A stretch of 64,000 nucleotides of DNA, taken from NCBI RefSeq assembly GCF_033807715.1, contig NC_084597.1, positions 4,116,058-4,180,057 on the forward strand, in the 5' to 3' direction. A program made the translations under genes and the position numbers. Source of the DNA: Cololabis saira (lineage: Eukaryota > Chordata > Actinopteri > Beloniformes > Belonidae). Shown piece by piece: positions 1 through 10,482 of this stretch. A model generated the notes under the pieces. That model was not told the origin of the DNA and searched no databases. It saw only the letters and a list, made by a program, of their open reading frames with translations. The stretch's first letter is position 1. Each line of letters begins with the position of its first letter.

Positions 1-202
1 AACCAGTCACAGCAACATATGGTAGCAGCTGAAGGGAACATATGTGATCCATTGACACAACAGCAGATTTATATGGGACGCTGTGTGAAATGCATGGTGT
101 GAAAACCTTTCTCACTGTTTTTACTCTCTATTCCACCTCTGGACTTGGTAAAACTGCTGTAACAGAGGTGAAATGGGGGCAAATTTGTTGTTTTTTTGTT
201 AC

Positions 203-1344
203 ATTACACCAGGAAACTGGACCATATTACACCAGGAAACTGGACCACGTTACACCAGGAAACTGGACCACGTTACACCAGGAAACTGGTCCATATTACA
301 CCAGGAAACTGGACCACATTACACCAGGAAACTGGACCACATTACACCAGGAAACTGGACCACATTACACCAGGAAACTGGACCATATTACACCAGGAAA
401 CTGGACCATATTACACCAGGAAACTGGACCACATTACACCAGGAAACTGGACCATATTACACCAGGAAACTGGACCATATTACACCAGGAAACTGGACCA
501 CATTACACCAGGAAACTGGACCATATTACACCAGGAAACTGGACCATATTACACCAGGAAACTGGACCATATTACACCAGGAAACTGGACCATATTACAC
601 CAGGAAACTGGACCATATTACACCAGGAAACTGGACCACATTACACCAGGAAACTGGACCATATTACACCAGGAAACTGGACCATATTACACCAGGAAAC
701 TGGACCACATTACACCAGGAAACTGGACCATATTACACCAGGAAACTGGACCATATTACACCAGGAAACTGGACCATATTACACCAGGAAACTGGACCGT
801 AATACACCAGGAAACTGGACCACATTACACCAGGAAACTGGACCACATTACACCAGGAAACTGGACCACATTACACCAGGAAACTGGACCATATTACACC
901 AGGAAACTGGACCATATTACACCAGGAAACTGGACCACATTACACCAGGAAACTGGACCATATTACACCAGGAAACTGGACCATATTACACCAGGAAACT
1001 GGACCACATTACACCAGGAAACTGGACCATATTACACCAGGAAACTGGACCATATTACACCAGGAAACTGGACCATATCACACCAGGAAACTGGACCACA
1101 TTACACCAGGAAACTGGACCATATTACACCAGGAAACTGGACCATATTACACCAGGAAACTGGACCACATTACACCAGGAAACTGGACCATATTACACCA
1201 GGAAACTGGACCATATTACACCAGGAAACTGGACCATATCACACCAGGAAACTGGACCATATTACACCAGGAAACTGGACCACATTACACCAGGAAACTG
1301 GACCACATTACACCAGGAAACTGGACCATATTACACCAGGAAAT
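203..1344. repeat. 23-bp minisatellite, about 50 copies
   Basis: Tandem array with unit ATTACACCAGGAAACTGGACC plus AY. Copies differ mostly at the last base (C or T). The 23-mer has no stop codon in any forward frame, so three overlapping open frames of 209-428 codons run through it. They are artefacts of the repeat and no protein is claimed. The array ends abruptly at both sides in ordinary AT-rich sequence. Confidence 0.97.
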
Positions 1345-1924
1345 TATCCTCTTTAGTTTTTAGACTATCGCCATAGAAAGATTTTACATCGCCGTAAAAG
1401 CATGAAGTACCCAGCAAAAACATCCACACATGCATAAACAAAGGGAACATAAATGGTCAAGGTTATCCAATAATATTCACCCTTCAGCTCTTATTTTGCT
1501 CATCAAAGCTACTGGTCGCCATCAGTTACCGTTACCAAGGCAACAGAACAGACCGCATGAAGGTGAACGAACGAACACAAGAAAGAAAGGGATGGACAAA
1601 TAAATAAATAAATAAATAAAAACAAAGATGGAGTACCACTTGAGTTTTATCCATCTAAAAAAGGCTAACTGAGAATGGTTTATTATTTCTTTTATTTTCA
1701 CCACAATAGGGAATAAACAGAAGTGATTTGGTGAGTCCTGCTCAGCAGAGCAAGTCCTACCTTTAATTCAAACATTTCTCTTTCCAGACTTGAACTCGAG
1801 AGGTTCATGAAGGTTTTTTTGGGAATGAGTACATTCGTACACACTTGTGTCTGGAAACGTCCTCCGAGAAGAACTCAGATAGAGCTGAATTCATCACAAA
1901 ATCAATTTCACGGGATTATTGTTC
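1345..1924. other. Unique AT-rich sequence, no gene seen
   Basis: No recognisable coding region. It contains a short (AAAT)n run at about 1597-1620. The short open frames here show no family resemblance. Confidence 0.6.
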
Positions 1925-2213
1925 ATAGAACCCAGGGGCGTCATTTGGGTATGAAGGTACGGCAGCCGCCACACCTCAGCTTCAAGGGAAAATGTAAATG
2001 TTTGTTTTTTAAATACATTAATGGACTATGTGTCTATTTGTATTGATTATTCTATTACTTAATACATACAGAATAACTACAAATGCAAATCAGAACAACA
2101 TGATCGATTTCACTAGTTATTATACACTGCAAAAACTCAAAATCTTAAGAATATCTGTCTTATTTCTAGTTAAAATGTCAATTTTTTAGTGAAAAAAATC
2201 ACATTACATTTAA

Positions 2214-3271
2214 AGGTGACCTATTATGGCATTTAATGTATATTTTAAACAGGCCTTGAATGTCTTAAAAACAATCTAAAGCTTGTTTTTTCTACATAAA
2301 TCATAAATCCAGCCTGTGGGCCCTGTCACTAGTTTTACCGCTTCTAACCCCTTTTTCTGCGCCTCATTTTTAGGGAAGGGGGGGGTATGATAATGAGGCT
2401 CTGTGCTGATTGGCTCCCTGAATGATGTGTAGCAGGGGAGGAGAATAAACCTCGCTCCGCCAGAGCAGCCCGAGCCAGTAAATAAATAAAACACTGAATT
2501 TTCACAAATGGAAACTTTATTGTTAAAAAAATAAAATATGAGTTGTATATAAATAACATTATGCACTATTTAAGCCGGATCTACCCGGCGGATGCTGAAC
2601 GCTGGCCCCGGAGCCAAGCCAGGCGCCCGGGAGCAGCGCTGCTGGGGCAGTGCGCATCACCGTGGCTTTAACGGGGGAATCTGACCGGTTCCGACCGGCC
2701 GGGACCGCAGGAACCGGCCTGGACTGGTAGCATGGACTCCCGGGGACCGACCAGTGGAATTTCAGCCGGGCGCCGCAACCGCACGGCGGGCGCACAGATC
2801 GGCTCCGGGGCGCATCCGCGGCGCATCGCCCGTTACCGGGGATCAAACCGATACATTTGCCTGAAAATCTCGGAGGGTGAAGCTGGTCCAGCCTGGGACA
2901 GACCCCCGAGGACCCAGCTCCCAAACCACCCGGGAACCTGGATGATTTAACCCGGATCCGCTCCGCCGCGGCGCCGCGTCCGACTGGCTGAAGGATGGAC
3001 CGCTCCAGCAGCGGAGAGAGCTGGTTGTGGGCGTGGTTTCAGCAGCGGAGGCTGAACCTCTGGAAATGAGCGCCTATGGTGACGTCACCATAGGCGCAGA
3101 TTCAGAATGGCTCAAAAAAAGGTCACGTGACACTGGAAGACTCAGTCAGGGGGGGGAGCAGACCCTGCAGAATTCCATGGTATTTTGTCTCCCCTGTGCT
3201 GGCAGGGTGAGGGGAGACCACTTTATATATGTTAAAACAAGAAAAAACGTGTTTTTCATAATAGGTCCCCT
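2214..3271. mobile_element. TTAA-target element, family T1 copy 1
   Basis: The left end AGGTGACCTATTATGGCA and the right end CATAATAGGTCCCCT are inverted repeats, flanked on each side by TTAA (2210-2213, 3272-3275). The other copy of the surrounding foldback element has a single TTAA at the matching place (35674-35677), so this is a precise insertion. TTAA duplication is known for piggyBac and Kolobok transposons. No transposase is visible. The interior (about 2570-3010) is GC- and CpG-rich. A partial second copy starts at about 32710. Confidence 0.87.
3070..3097. promoter_or_regulatory. Perfect 28-bp palindrome centred on a CRE (TGACGTCA)
   Basis: The 28 bases are identical to their reverse complement and have the full cAMP-response-element consensus TGACGTCA at the centre (3080-3087). 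It lies inside the T1 element. CREB/ATF proteins are known to bind this 8-mer. Activity here is inference only. Confidence 0.6.
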
Positions 3272-3754
3272 TTAAGACAAGATTAAAAAAAAAACATTTT
3301 CACCTGTTTCAAGTAGATTTTCACTTAAAATAAGTAGAAAAATCTGCCAGTGGATCAAGATTGTTTTGCTTGTAATGAGAAGATAAATCTTGTCCCACTG
3401 GCAGATTTTTCTACTTATTTCAAGTGAAAATTTACTTGAAACAGGTGAAAATGGTCAAATAAAAAGTTATTTTTTCTGGTGATGACTCTTGTTTTAAGTG
3501 TAATGAGATTTTTTGACTAAAAATGAGACATTTTAACTAGAAATGAGACAAATATTCCTGGTAAGATTTTGAGTTTTTGCAGTGAGCGAGACCGCATTTG
3601 AAAAAGTTCCAGTTTTCTTGACCACACAGATCAGCTACATAAACTTCTGTGATGAGTATTTGCTGGACGTGTTGACTGATACTCTAGTTAAGTTCTGTGA
3701 CTCGTAACCTTGCCATACCTTAGCTTCCACTGAATTGACGCCACTGATAGAACC

Positions 3755-4364
3755 GCCCACCTTCTTTCTTCCATTCCCTCGGACTTACAGGCTCTGTATT
3801 TCTTTTAGGCTGGTGATATTCCTCTGGGTATGTAATCTATACCATTTGTAAAGGTATAGAATAAACCCCATCGTTTTCCCCGGTGCTTACTGAAATAGAC
3901 TTCAGCCCCATGCAACCTTGCATAAAATAAGTGGCTTAATGGATGGCTGGGTGGATGCAGCACAACCTTTCAAATTCCAGAGGAAGTGAGTAATCCTGAA
4001 TAATCATGTGGAAAGAAAGAGACGGACCTGCACCGTGTATTTTAAATGCACCCACATATACGGCTCAAGTGCATAAAACACGGTGCAGTATGTACAGTAT
4101 ACCGCAGGATATTCTACATTAAAGAGACGACTGCAATAAACTGAAATAAACTGAGCAGGGACTTAGTGTCACTCAGGTCAGGTTTTGAAATCGCTTGCAG
4201 AGACACACCTAATAACAATAAAACCTAAGGAAGCCTAGGAAGTAAATTAAAGCTACTATAGTTGGGCTGCAATGATTAGTCGACATAATCAGCATAATCG
4301 ATATTGAATTTCAAACATTGACAGATCCTATAAAATATGGCCTATATGGCCTAACCTCTTTATA
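3755..4364. other. Unique sequence with an imperfect hairpin
   Basis: No gene seen. An imperfect inverted repeat spans 4030-4086: GCACCGTGTATTTTAAATGC pairs with GTGCATAAAACACGGTGC. Too little is visible to name it. Confidence 0.5.
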
Positions 4365-4390
4365 ATAAAACCTCTATACCTTTTATAGAG

Positions 4391-4445
<55 letters not shown>

Positions 4446-4446
4446 T
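4365..4446. repeat. Perfect 14-bp hairpin running into a (TA)n tract
   Basis: ATAAAACCTCTATA (4365-4378) pairs perfectly with 4384-4397 across a 5-base loop. The right arm passes directly into about 50 bp of alternating TA (to 4446). Confidence 0.85.
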
Positions 4447-4611
4447 AGGGATGCAAGGGTTCTCGGTATAAAACCGAGCCCTTGTGTGCTGCGGATTTTC
4501 GGTTTTGCCATTCATTTTGCATTAATGCTTTACAATACTAGGGGTGCAACGGTTCAGGTAGCCCACAGTTCGGTTCTTGGGCCACGGTTTCGGTTTCGGT
4601 TTGAGTTACAC
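4447..4611. mobile_element. Short hAT-like end fragments
   Basis: Two stretches resemble hAT ends: TAGGGATGCAAGGGTTC at 4447 and TAGGGGTGCAACGGTTCA at about 4540, each followed by CGGTTT-rich sequence. No matching right ends were found, so they are probably truncated. Low-confidence family call. Confidence 0.35.
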
Positions 4612-4727
4612 CTGAATTATGGTTCTGCGTTAAATCGACGCAGAGCCTACGGCGTAGGGGTGCGCGTCGCCGCGTACCCTACGCTGTAGGCTCTGCGTTT
4701 GTGTAACGCGGAACCATAAATCAGCCT
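4612..4727. mobile_element. Palindromic MITE, family P copy 1
   Basis: A CG-rich near-palindrome. One end reads CCTGAATTATGG, the other CCATAAATCAGCC, and the arms contain ACGCAGAGCCTACGGCGTAG. Eight copies occur in this window. Copies at 9871, 29325 and 33002 show 3-bp TTA duplications, consistent with a PIF/Harbinger-type MITE. Confidence 0.82.
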
Positions 4728-5579
4728 TTATGTGCATGAAGAGAGCTTTTTTTCCTAAATTATCTGTTTATTTCGCTTGTCACTTTTCAAAATGTAAATT
4801 ACTTTAATTCTTTATAGTCAACAGCCTCAATCTTGACAACTCAGTACAGTAACTTAAGTATACACTACTAAATATGTATGGGATAATGCCCGATGAGATA
4901 TTATCAGAAATATATGGACGACACGGGGGCGTGAACCGTCCGACGTGAAGCGGAAGACGGTTTCCCTCCGCAAAAATATTGTAAATTGAAAAAAAATGAA
5001 TAAATCAATCAATCAATCAATCAATGAGGGTAGGCCTACTTTGTTTTGGCCATGACTGCAAAGTATTTATTTTGTTTGTGCTTTCCCAGTATTGTTATTG
5101 CGTGTGATCATTTTACTGGCCGTGGGTTTCTTTGTGTTTTACAAGTGTTCACAGTTGTTTATTTTCAAATGCAGATTGGTGATTCAGTCTTGATTGCACT
5201 TCTGGACCTCTGTCACACGGAGAAAGAGAACCAGGATCTTTTCCACAGCATTTTAATTGGCACTTTACCCTCTTGTCTAATGAATTACCGAGCAACCTTG
5301 TTAAATGTTCCCACTATACGAAGCAAGTGCCACAATTTACTCCTCAGGGTTCTGTTTACACAATTTGTGAAACAAAGATTGTGCTGATCTTTGGCCTTTT
5401 ACAAAATCATGCCTGAATTTTTCAGTTATCCGGTTCTTCAGTAAGCAGTGATGATCTTTGGACCTCTTATTATGTTTGTTTTTCAAAGAAAAGAAGAATA
5501 ATAGGCTTGTTAGAGAGCTAAAACTTTTAAAAGAAACATTTTATTTTTATTTTTGATCGGTATCCTCATACACACAGAT
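4728..5579. other. Unique AT-rich sequence
   Basis: No convincing gene. A 113-codon open frame at 5046-5387 has no recognised domain, and its low-complexity, Leu/Phe/Cys-rich make-up suits chance. An (AATC)n run lies at about 5003-5025. Confidence 0.5.
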
Positions 5580-5680
5580 ATATTGCCTTTCATTTATTTA
5601 TTTATTTAGCACAATTTTTTTTTTAAACATTGCATGGAGGGAACGAAGCCTGAAAGGCTTGTACAGAGTTCCACTCCCAG
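5580..5680 (-). mobile_element. LINE 3' region fragment (left half of an interrupted copy)
   Basis: Matches 56800-56898 closely (shared block GCATGGAGGGAACGAAGCC and the GTACAGAGTTCCACTCCCA junction). The LINE resumes at 7069. The intervening 1.4 kb is a 21-bp minisatellite plus a Gypsy fragment. Relative to the second copy, about 90 bp are missing at the junction, so this was not a simple clean insertion. Confidence 0.7.
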
Positions 5681-6575
5681 TTCCCCTTCAAGTCGTCCAA
5701 GTTCTCCACCAAGTCGTCCAAGTTCCCCGTCAAGTCGTCCAAGTTCCCCGTCAAGTCGTCCAAGTTCCCCACCAAGTCGTCCAAGTTCCCCGCCAAGTCG
5801 TCCAAGTTCTCCGCCAAGTCACAGTTCCCCACCAAGTTGTCCAAGTTCCCCGTCAAGTCGTCCAAGTTCCCCGTCAAGTCGTCCAAGTTCCCCGTCAAAT
5901 CGTCCAAGTTCTCCGCCAAGTCGTCCAAGTTCCCCGCCAAGTCGTCCAAGTTCCCCGCCAAGTCATCCAAGTTCCCCGTCAAGTCATCCAAGTTCCCCGC
6001 CAAGTCGTCCAAGTTCCCCGCCAAGCCGTCCAAGTTCCGCGTCAAGTCGTCCAAGTTCCCCGCCAAGTCGTCCAAGTTCCACACCAAGTCGTCCAAGTTC
6101 CCCGTCAAGTCGTCCAAGTTCCACGCCAAGTCATCCAAGTTCCCCGTCAAGTCGTCCAAGTTCCACGCCAAGTCGTCCAAGTTCCCCGTCAAGTCGTCCA
6201 AGTTCCCTGTCAAGTCGTCCAAGTTCCCCGTCAAGTTGTCCAAGTTCCCCGCCAAGTCAGAGTTCCCTGCCAAGTCGTCCAAGTTCTCCGCCAAGTCGTC
6301 TAAGTTCCCCGCCAAGTCGTCTAAGTTCCCCGCCAAGTCGTCCAAGTTCCCCGTCAAGTCGTCCAAGTTCCCCTTCAAATCGTCCAAGTTCCCCGCCAAG
6401 TCGTCCAAGTTCTCCGCCAAGTCAGAGTTCCCTGCCAAGTCGTCCAAGTTCTCTGCCAAGTCGTCCAAGTTCTCCGTCAAGTCATCCAAGTTCCCTGCCA
6501 AGTCGTCCAAGTTCCCCGCCAAGTCGTCCAAGTTCCCCGCCAAGTCGTCCAAGTTCTCCGCCAAGTCGTCCAAGC
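5681..6575. repeat. 21-bp minisatellite, about 40 copies
   Basis: Unit AAGTCGTCCAAGTTCCCCGCC with frequent C/T changes; a few copies are shortened (for example near 5822, 6258 and 6422). The 21-bp length keeps frame, so both strands stay open: Ser/Pro/Arg repeats on plus and LDDLAGN-like repeats on minus. The plus frame runs into the Gypsy-like C-terminal sequence downstream, so part of the array may have expanded within a coding tail. Confidence 0.95.
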
Positions 6576-6755
6576 CCCACGCCAAGGCCCAAGCCTAGGC
6601 CTCGTGGACGACCCCCCGAGCTGTCTCGCCGGTCTGCCGGCCTCGAGGACGCCCGCCGGAACTTTGGCCGTGTGTTGGACCTGGGCCCTCCTCCAGGCCC
6701 CCTCCTCCCGCCCTGCGTGGTCTGTCCATGGGGACATCTGGGAACTGTCCCTTGA
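6576..6755 (+). pseudogene. Gypsy-type polyprotein C-terminal fragment
   Basis: Open in frame with the preceding 21-bp array and ends at a stop at 6753-6755. It reads RPRGRPPELSRRSAG, a basic proline-rich tail of the kind that ends fish Gypsy polyproteins, just before a purine-rich tract (about 6751-6763) and an LTR. A related fragment with GRPPELS lies at 12636-12700. No protease, reverse transcriptase or integrase is present, so this is a broken remnant. Confidence 0.55.
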
Positions 6756-6766
6756 GGGGGGGGTTA

Positions 6767-7066
6767 TGTCAGTGTTTGACATTTCCCCCAGTTTGTGTTT
6801 CTGTTCTGCCCCGCCTGTTTCCCACCTGCCTTGATTGTTCACACCTGTGTCTCGTCATCCCCTGCTCCCTGTCAGTCCGTACTGTTTTTCCCTCCATGTT
6901 CTACCATAGCTTTTTGGATCCCTGTTTCTGTTCCGCCTCTTTTTGATCCTGCCCGGCAGCTCTTTCGGTTCTTGTTTTTGTGTTTTTGCTCCAATAAATC
7001 CTGTTTTTTGGAACTCCTGCCTCTTGCTCTCCTGCATCTGGGTCCTAAACAACCCCACCCGTGACA
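6767..7066 (+). mobile_element. Gypsy-type 3' LTR, about 300 bp
   Basis: Begins TGTCAG and ends GTGACA, giving the inverted TGTCA/TGACA ends usual for LTRs. A purine-rich tract lies immediately upstream and an AATAAA signal sits inside at 6993-6998. No matching 5' LTR is seen. With the C-terminal fragment upstream this is the 3' end of a truncated element. Confidence 0.7.
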
Positions 7067-7068
7067 CA

Positions 7069-7462
7069 AGGTCTGGATTACATTAAAGATAAAGACATTG
7101 AAGATTAAGACAGAATAAGATATTTTTTAATAACTTTCTGAAGGAGGTAAAAGATAATGTTGACTTCAGCGACACTCAAGTCATTCCAGAGTTTTGGATC
7201 TAAATGTAATATTAAATTGATGAGCAGATGTTGGACAGAAGGGTAAATGAAAATGCCACTGTGTCTAGTTAGATATGAATTAAAATCAGATGAAAAAGTA
7301 AAAAACTGATGGAAAGTGACAGGAAGATCTTGTTTTCTATTGATAAACAAGCAGGAGTGAAAAACATTAAGTTTATGATGGATAATAGTGAATATATTTC
7401 AAAGATTTTTTTAATTTAAAAAGAGGTGCAGATGTTTTTTGTCTACCAGACTGAGAGATTTT
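7069..7462 (-). pseudogene. LINE reverse-transcriptase C-terminal end
   Basis: The minus-strand frame at 7105-7350 has the spaced motifs TRHSGI and DPKLWNDL, matching the C-terminal block (TRxS ... GPxLWNSLP) of Rex/L2-like LINE proteins. The same sequence recurs at 57847-58250. The left continuation is 5580-5680, separated by the Gypsy remnant. No endonuclease or catalytic core is present. Confidence 0.65.
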
Positions 7463-7466
7463 TTAA

Positions 7467-8296
7467 AGGAGCATGAGGCTCCTTTTAAGAAATGAGACTA
7501 TCTAGCGCCACCCTTCACCACGACGGCCGTTGGGGGTACTGCAGCCAACAGTGAAGCCGGTGTCGGTGCTTTTTTTTCCAACCTGCTTTTTTTTCCCGGC
7601 TCCCCGTACGTGATGACGTTTCGTCTTGTGATTGGCTTTTGACCGTACGTGATGACGTTCCGTCTTGTGAAAACTGATGATTAATAAATGTAATAAAGCA
7701 AATCGATAATTTAAAATGTCTATTAAGATCAAAATATTTAACTGCTTACTGCTATGCAGCAAGCAAAAGATTGTTTACCCTATACTGTATACAGTAGGCT
7801 ATTATTGTTCTCAGCTCACTGATGAATCTCCAATTGTCTAATGAAAATAGTCCCTAATAAATATTTTAACTCTAATATTTTTTTAGCCTATGTCAGTAAG
7901 ATCACTGATAATTCTGATAATTCCTTGTATATGTTTCTTCTCCCTTTTACCTCCACTATGATCTGCTGCTTCTGACTAAAATACCATCGCGGGGAAAAAA
8001 TGCACACTTCCGGGGAAAATATTGCAGCCCGATACAATCTGGTACCCACACCGGCACGGGAGAACGGGGAGAACGTGCATGCAGCGTCATGTGACGTCAC
8101 ATCCACAGCCCAGCGCGGGAAATTCGGGACCGAATTGCAGCACATTTTGCAGCACACAGCCTGTTCAAGGCAAGAGATACACTAGAGGAATCATTCTTTT
8201 GGGTTTGGAACGCTTCATCCGACATTATTACTAGAAAATTTAAAACGTATACAAATTTTTTTCATAAATCTTGCCACAATCCGGCCTCAAGCTCCT
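7467..8296. mobile_element. TTAA-target element, family T2 copy 1
   Basis: Ends AGGAGCATGAGGC and the reverse complement of CCTCAAGCTCCT, flanked by TTAA (7463-7466, 8297-8300). Compared with the 341-bp copy at 11777-12117 it has about 490 extra bases inside (about 7560-8050), including a direct repeat of CCGTACGTGATGACGTT at 7604 and 7644. No transposase was found. Confidence 0.82.
8089..8102. promoter_or_regulatory. Palindromic CRE, ATGTGACGTCACAT, in T2 copy 1
   Basis: A 14-bp perfect palindrome containing TGACGTCA. It is retained at the same place in the other two T2 copies (11977-11990 and 51700-51713). Binding by CREB/ATF is inferred from the consensus only. Confidence 0.6.
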
Positions 8297-8300
8297 TTAA

Positions 8301-8304
8301 TAAG

Positions 8305-8335
<31 letters not shown>

Positions 8336-8966
8336 TTGAGAAAAGTTGAATAATTTGCAGACCAGACAATATTGCAGTAATTCATATATGGAAATAGGAA
8401 ACTATAATACAGAGTCAAGTGAGCAGAGGGATGGATCAAGGCCTTCAGCTAAGAAAACTATTTTCTTCAAACCGTGTCTGTATTTTAACAAAGCTTTAAG
8501 CTTTTATTTCACCCTCACTCTTTGCTCGGATATGAGAGCATTGGTTCACTTGGGGCGAGTGCAAAAAAAGTCTAATTTTCATTTAATTAGCCCATAAGGA
8601 GGACAGGAGCCTCGTTACGCATCACTGTTAACTATATATTCTCGCACAGCTAGTGACACCATATGCGTAAAGGTCAAGGCGTTCTTTATACGTTCAGCTT
8701 CCCCTGACTGTCTCTCGCCGGCGTCCGGGGCCGAGGGAAGAGCTGCCTCTAAGGGAAGCTGCTTGGCTTTATTCCCACATGATCTCCTTCGTAGGTGCCG
8801 TGTTCCCTGATTTTAGCAGGATACTAAACACATGGTCAGCTGCACTTGTGCTGCTTCAAGGACTGCGCCGGGGCCATTATGGCTCGCGGCCAAGCATTGC
8901 ACCAAGGGGAGTACCACTTCCTGTCTTGTTGTACAACATAAATTAATTTAACATACACTTACAAGG

Positions 8967-9020
<54 letters not shown>

Positions 9021-9674
9021 CTGTTCCCGTGTGAGTTAACAGTGGCTATGATGCCTGGACGGTGTACATTAATTTAAAACCATGTACGTGTTGAGTGTAT
9101 GACGCTACTTTAGGGACAGGTGCTCCTTTAATGTTAAGCCAGGATACAGTAAATGTGGTGTATTTTATGAAAATGCAACATAACAGCTAAAATGATTGGA
9201 TTTTAAATAGCAAGTTCATTTTCCATCTTTGAGTGTTTAATGTGCAAAAACAAGACGGAACAGAACTTATTTTCTCTTTATTTACTCTCTCCCCCCAAAA
9301 AAATCAATGAGTGTAGAAAGAGACGAGCAAAAGAATCTGTAATGAAACTTTAAAGTACAAAAATGGTTTTGATTGGGGTCAACCCGTATCCCCAGTTAGA
9401 GTTTCACCAACATTTGTTTGTATGTGGGAATTGCAGAAAATTGAGGCGACAGTTTCCCGTACGAAAGCGTGTGTCGTTTATTGAAAAACTTCAGAACACT
9501 GAATCAACAAAATGGAGCTCAACGTCATCATCACATTTAAAGGGAGCACGATCCCTGAACAGTCATAGTTGCATGAAATAACTACGGACAGTAAATTACA
9601 TGCAACATATTCATTTGGCATTGAATGAAGGACAACATGCTGCATTTATTAATGAACGGTGTGTAGAACCACAC
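8301..9674. other. Unique sequence with poly(A) and (TG)n
   Basis: A poly(A) run is at 8305-8331 and (TG)n at 8969-9016. A 72-codon open frame at 9363-9581 has two Cys in FVCGNCRKLRR but no recognised domain. No gene is supported. Confidence 0.55.
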
Positions 9675-9870
9675 TTAGGCCCCGTTTACACATAGCCGGG
9701 TATTTACCAAAACGGATATTTCCCCCTCTACGTTTTGAAAATTCCATCGTTTACACGAGATCGTTTTCAAAATCTCTTCGTTTACACGAATCCGCATAAA
9801 TACGCTGTTAATGTCATGCCAGCCAATCAGAATCCTGGAAAAAACATCAACAAATGACACGTGTCCAGTT

Positions 9871-10014
9871 AAGGCTGATTTATGGTTCCGCGTTACACCA
9901 ACGCAGAGCCTACGGCGTAGGGTATGCGGCGACGCACACCGTACGGCGCGCATCGCCGCGTACCCTACGCCGTAGGCTCTGCGGCGATTTAACGTGGGAC
10001 CATAATTCAGGCTT
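9871..10014. mobile_element. Palindromic MITE P copy 2, nested in H
   Basis: Runs from AAGGCTGATTTATGG to CCATAATTCAGGCTT, flanked by TTA on both sides. The centre is a CG-rich near-palindrome. The same insertion is present in the H copy at 29128, in the same orientation. Confidence 0.85.
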
Positions 10015-10021
10015 TACTTCC

Positions 10022-10162
10022 AAGACGGAACGAGAGTCTTTGGTTTGGAGTGACAGAGAAGTGGAGTTACTTTTAAGTGTGACTTTAGAATATAAAACAG
10101 ATAAAATACAAGAAAATATTGACGGTGGCCAAACAAATTGTAAACACAGGTCGCACACATGA
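10022..10162 (+). pseudogene. Myb/SANT-like DNA-binding protein relic of H copy 1
   Basis: The frame from about 10043 reads VWSDREVELLLSVTLEYKT, the W-x-D-x-E-x-x-x-LL start of the Myb/SANT-like (trihelix-type) domain found in Harbinger accessory proteins, and stops at about 10160. The same peptide occurs at about 29491 and 42555. Only the first helix region survives; the P element lies immediately upstream. Assignment rests on motif resemblance. Confidence 0.5.
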
Positions 10163-10386
10163 CGCTGGTGAAGTTTCTGTCACATAATGTGACGTTCTGA
10201 AGCCTAAATCTCAGTTTTCCTCTGTTTAGACGCAAACGTGAAAACTGAGTTTTTGAAAATCTCCACTTTGGCCGGAGTTTTCGGAAATGATCGTTTTTGG
10301 TGATTTTGAGCTTCGTTTTCGTGTAAACGAACGGCCAAAATGCATGAAAACGCAAACCGTTTTTGCTCCGTGTAAACGGGGCCTTA

Positions 10387-10422
10387 ATAACCAAGGTGGA
10401 TTATGTCTGTAACAATCACTAC

Positions 10423-10482
<60 letters not shown>

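Larger units (their letters stand above)
2125..3584. mobile_element. Foldback element F copy 1, CACTGCAAAAACT ends
   Basis: Begins CACTGCAAAAACTCAAAATC and ends with its inverted counterpart, GAGTTTTTGCAGTG. The centre is a long hairpin with arms around CACCTGTTTCAAGTAG and AATCTGCCAGTGG. Without its nested insertion it would be close to the 386-bp copy at 35597-35982. Further copies or parts lie near 25494, 54430 and 61821. I saw no clear target duplication. CACTG ends would suit a CACTA/EnSpm-like MITE, but the class is uncertain. Confidence 0.75.
1933..3746. mobile_element. hAT-type element, family A copy 1, with nested insertions
   Basis: The ends are CAGGGGCGTCA and the reverse complement of TTGACGCCACTG. 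They are flanked by the perfect 8-bp duplication ATAGAACC (1925-1932 and 3747-3754), which is the hAT signature. A second copy lies at 35401-36143 with its own different 8-bp duplication. No transposase is encoded, so it is non-autonomous. It carries a foldback element (2125-3584), which in turn carries a TTAA element (2214-3271). Confidence 0.88.
9678..10383. mobile_element. PIF/Harbinger-like element, family H copy 1
   Basis: Ends GGCCCCGTTTACACATAGCC and the inverted GTGTAAACGGGGCC, flanked by TTA (9675-9677, 10384-10386), the 3-bp target duplication typical of PIF/Harbinger. Further copies lie at 29128-29830 and 42188-42896. All three carry a relic of a Myb/SANT-like protein and a palindromic MITE. 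No nuclease was found. Confidence 0.8.

Noticed and set aside
203..1344. CRISPR-like array of short direct repeats
   Set aside because: Head-to-tail repeats with no unique spacers, in a vertebrate-type genome. The same applies to the 50-bp array at 30717-31217.
90..1376. Three long overlapping open frames (209-428 codons) in the 23-bp array
   Set aside because: The unit has no stop in any forward frame and 23 bp rotates the frame, so the open frames are automatic.
5046..5387. 113-codon open frame
   Set aside because: No recognised domain, no splice context or conserved partner in the window.
5623..6585. Minus-strand 320-codon LDDLAGN-repeat protein
   Set aside because: Mirror of the 21-bp minisatellite; length divisible by three keeps any stop-free frame open.
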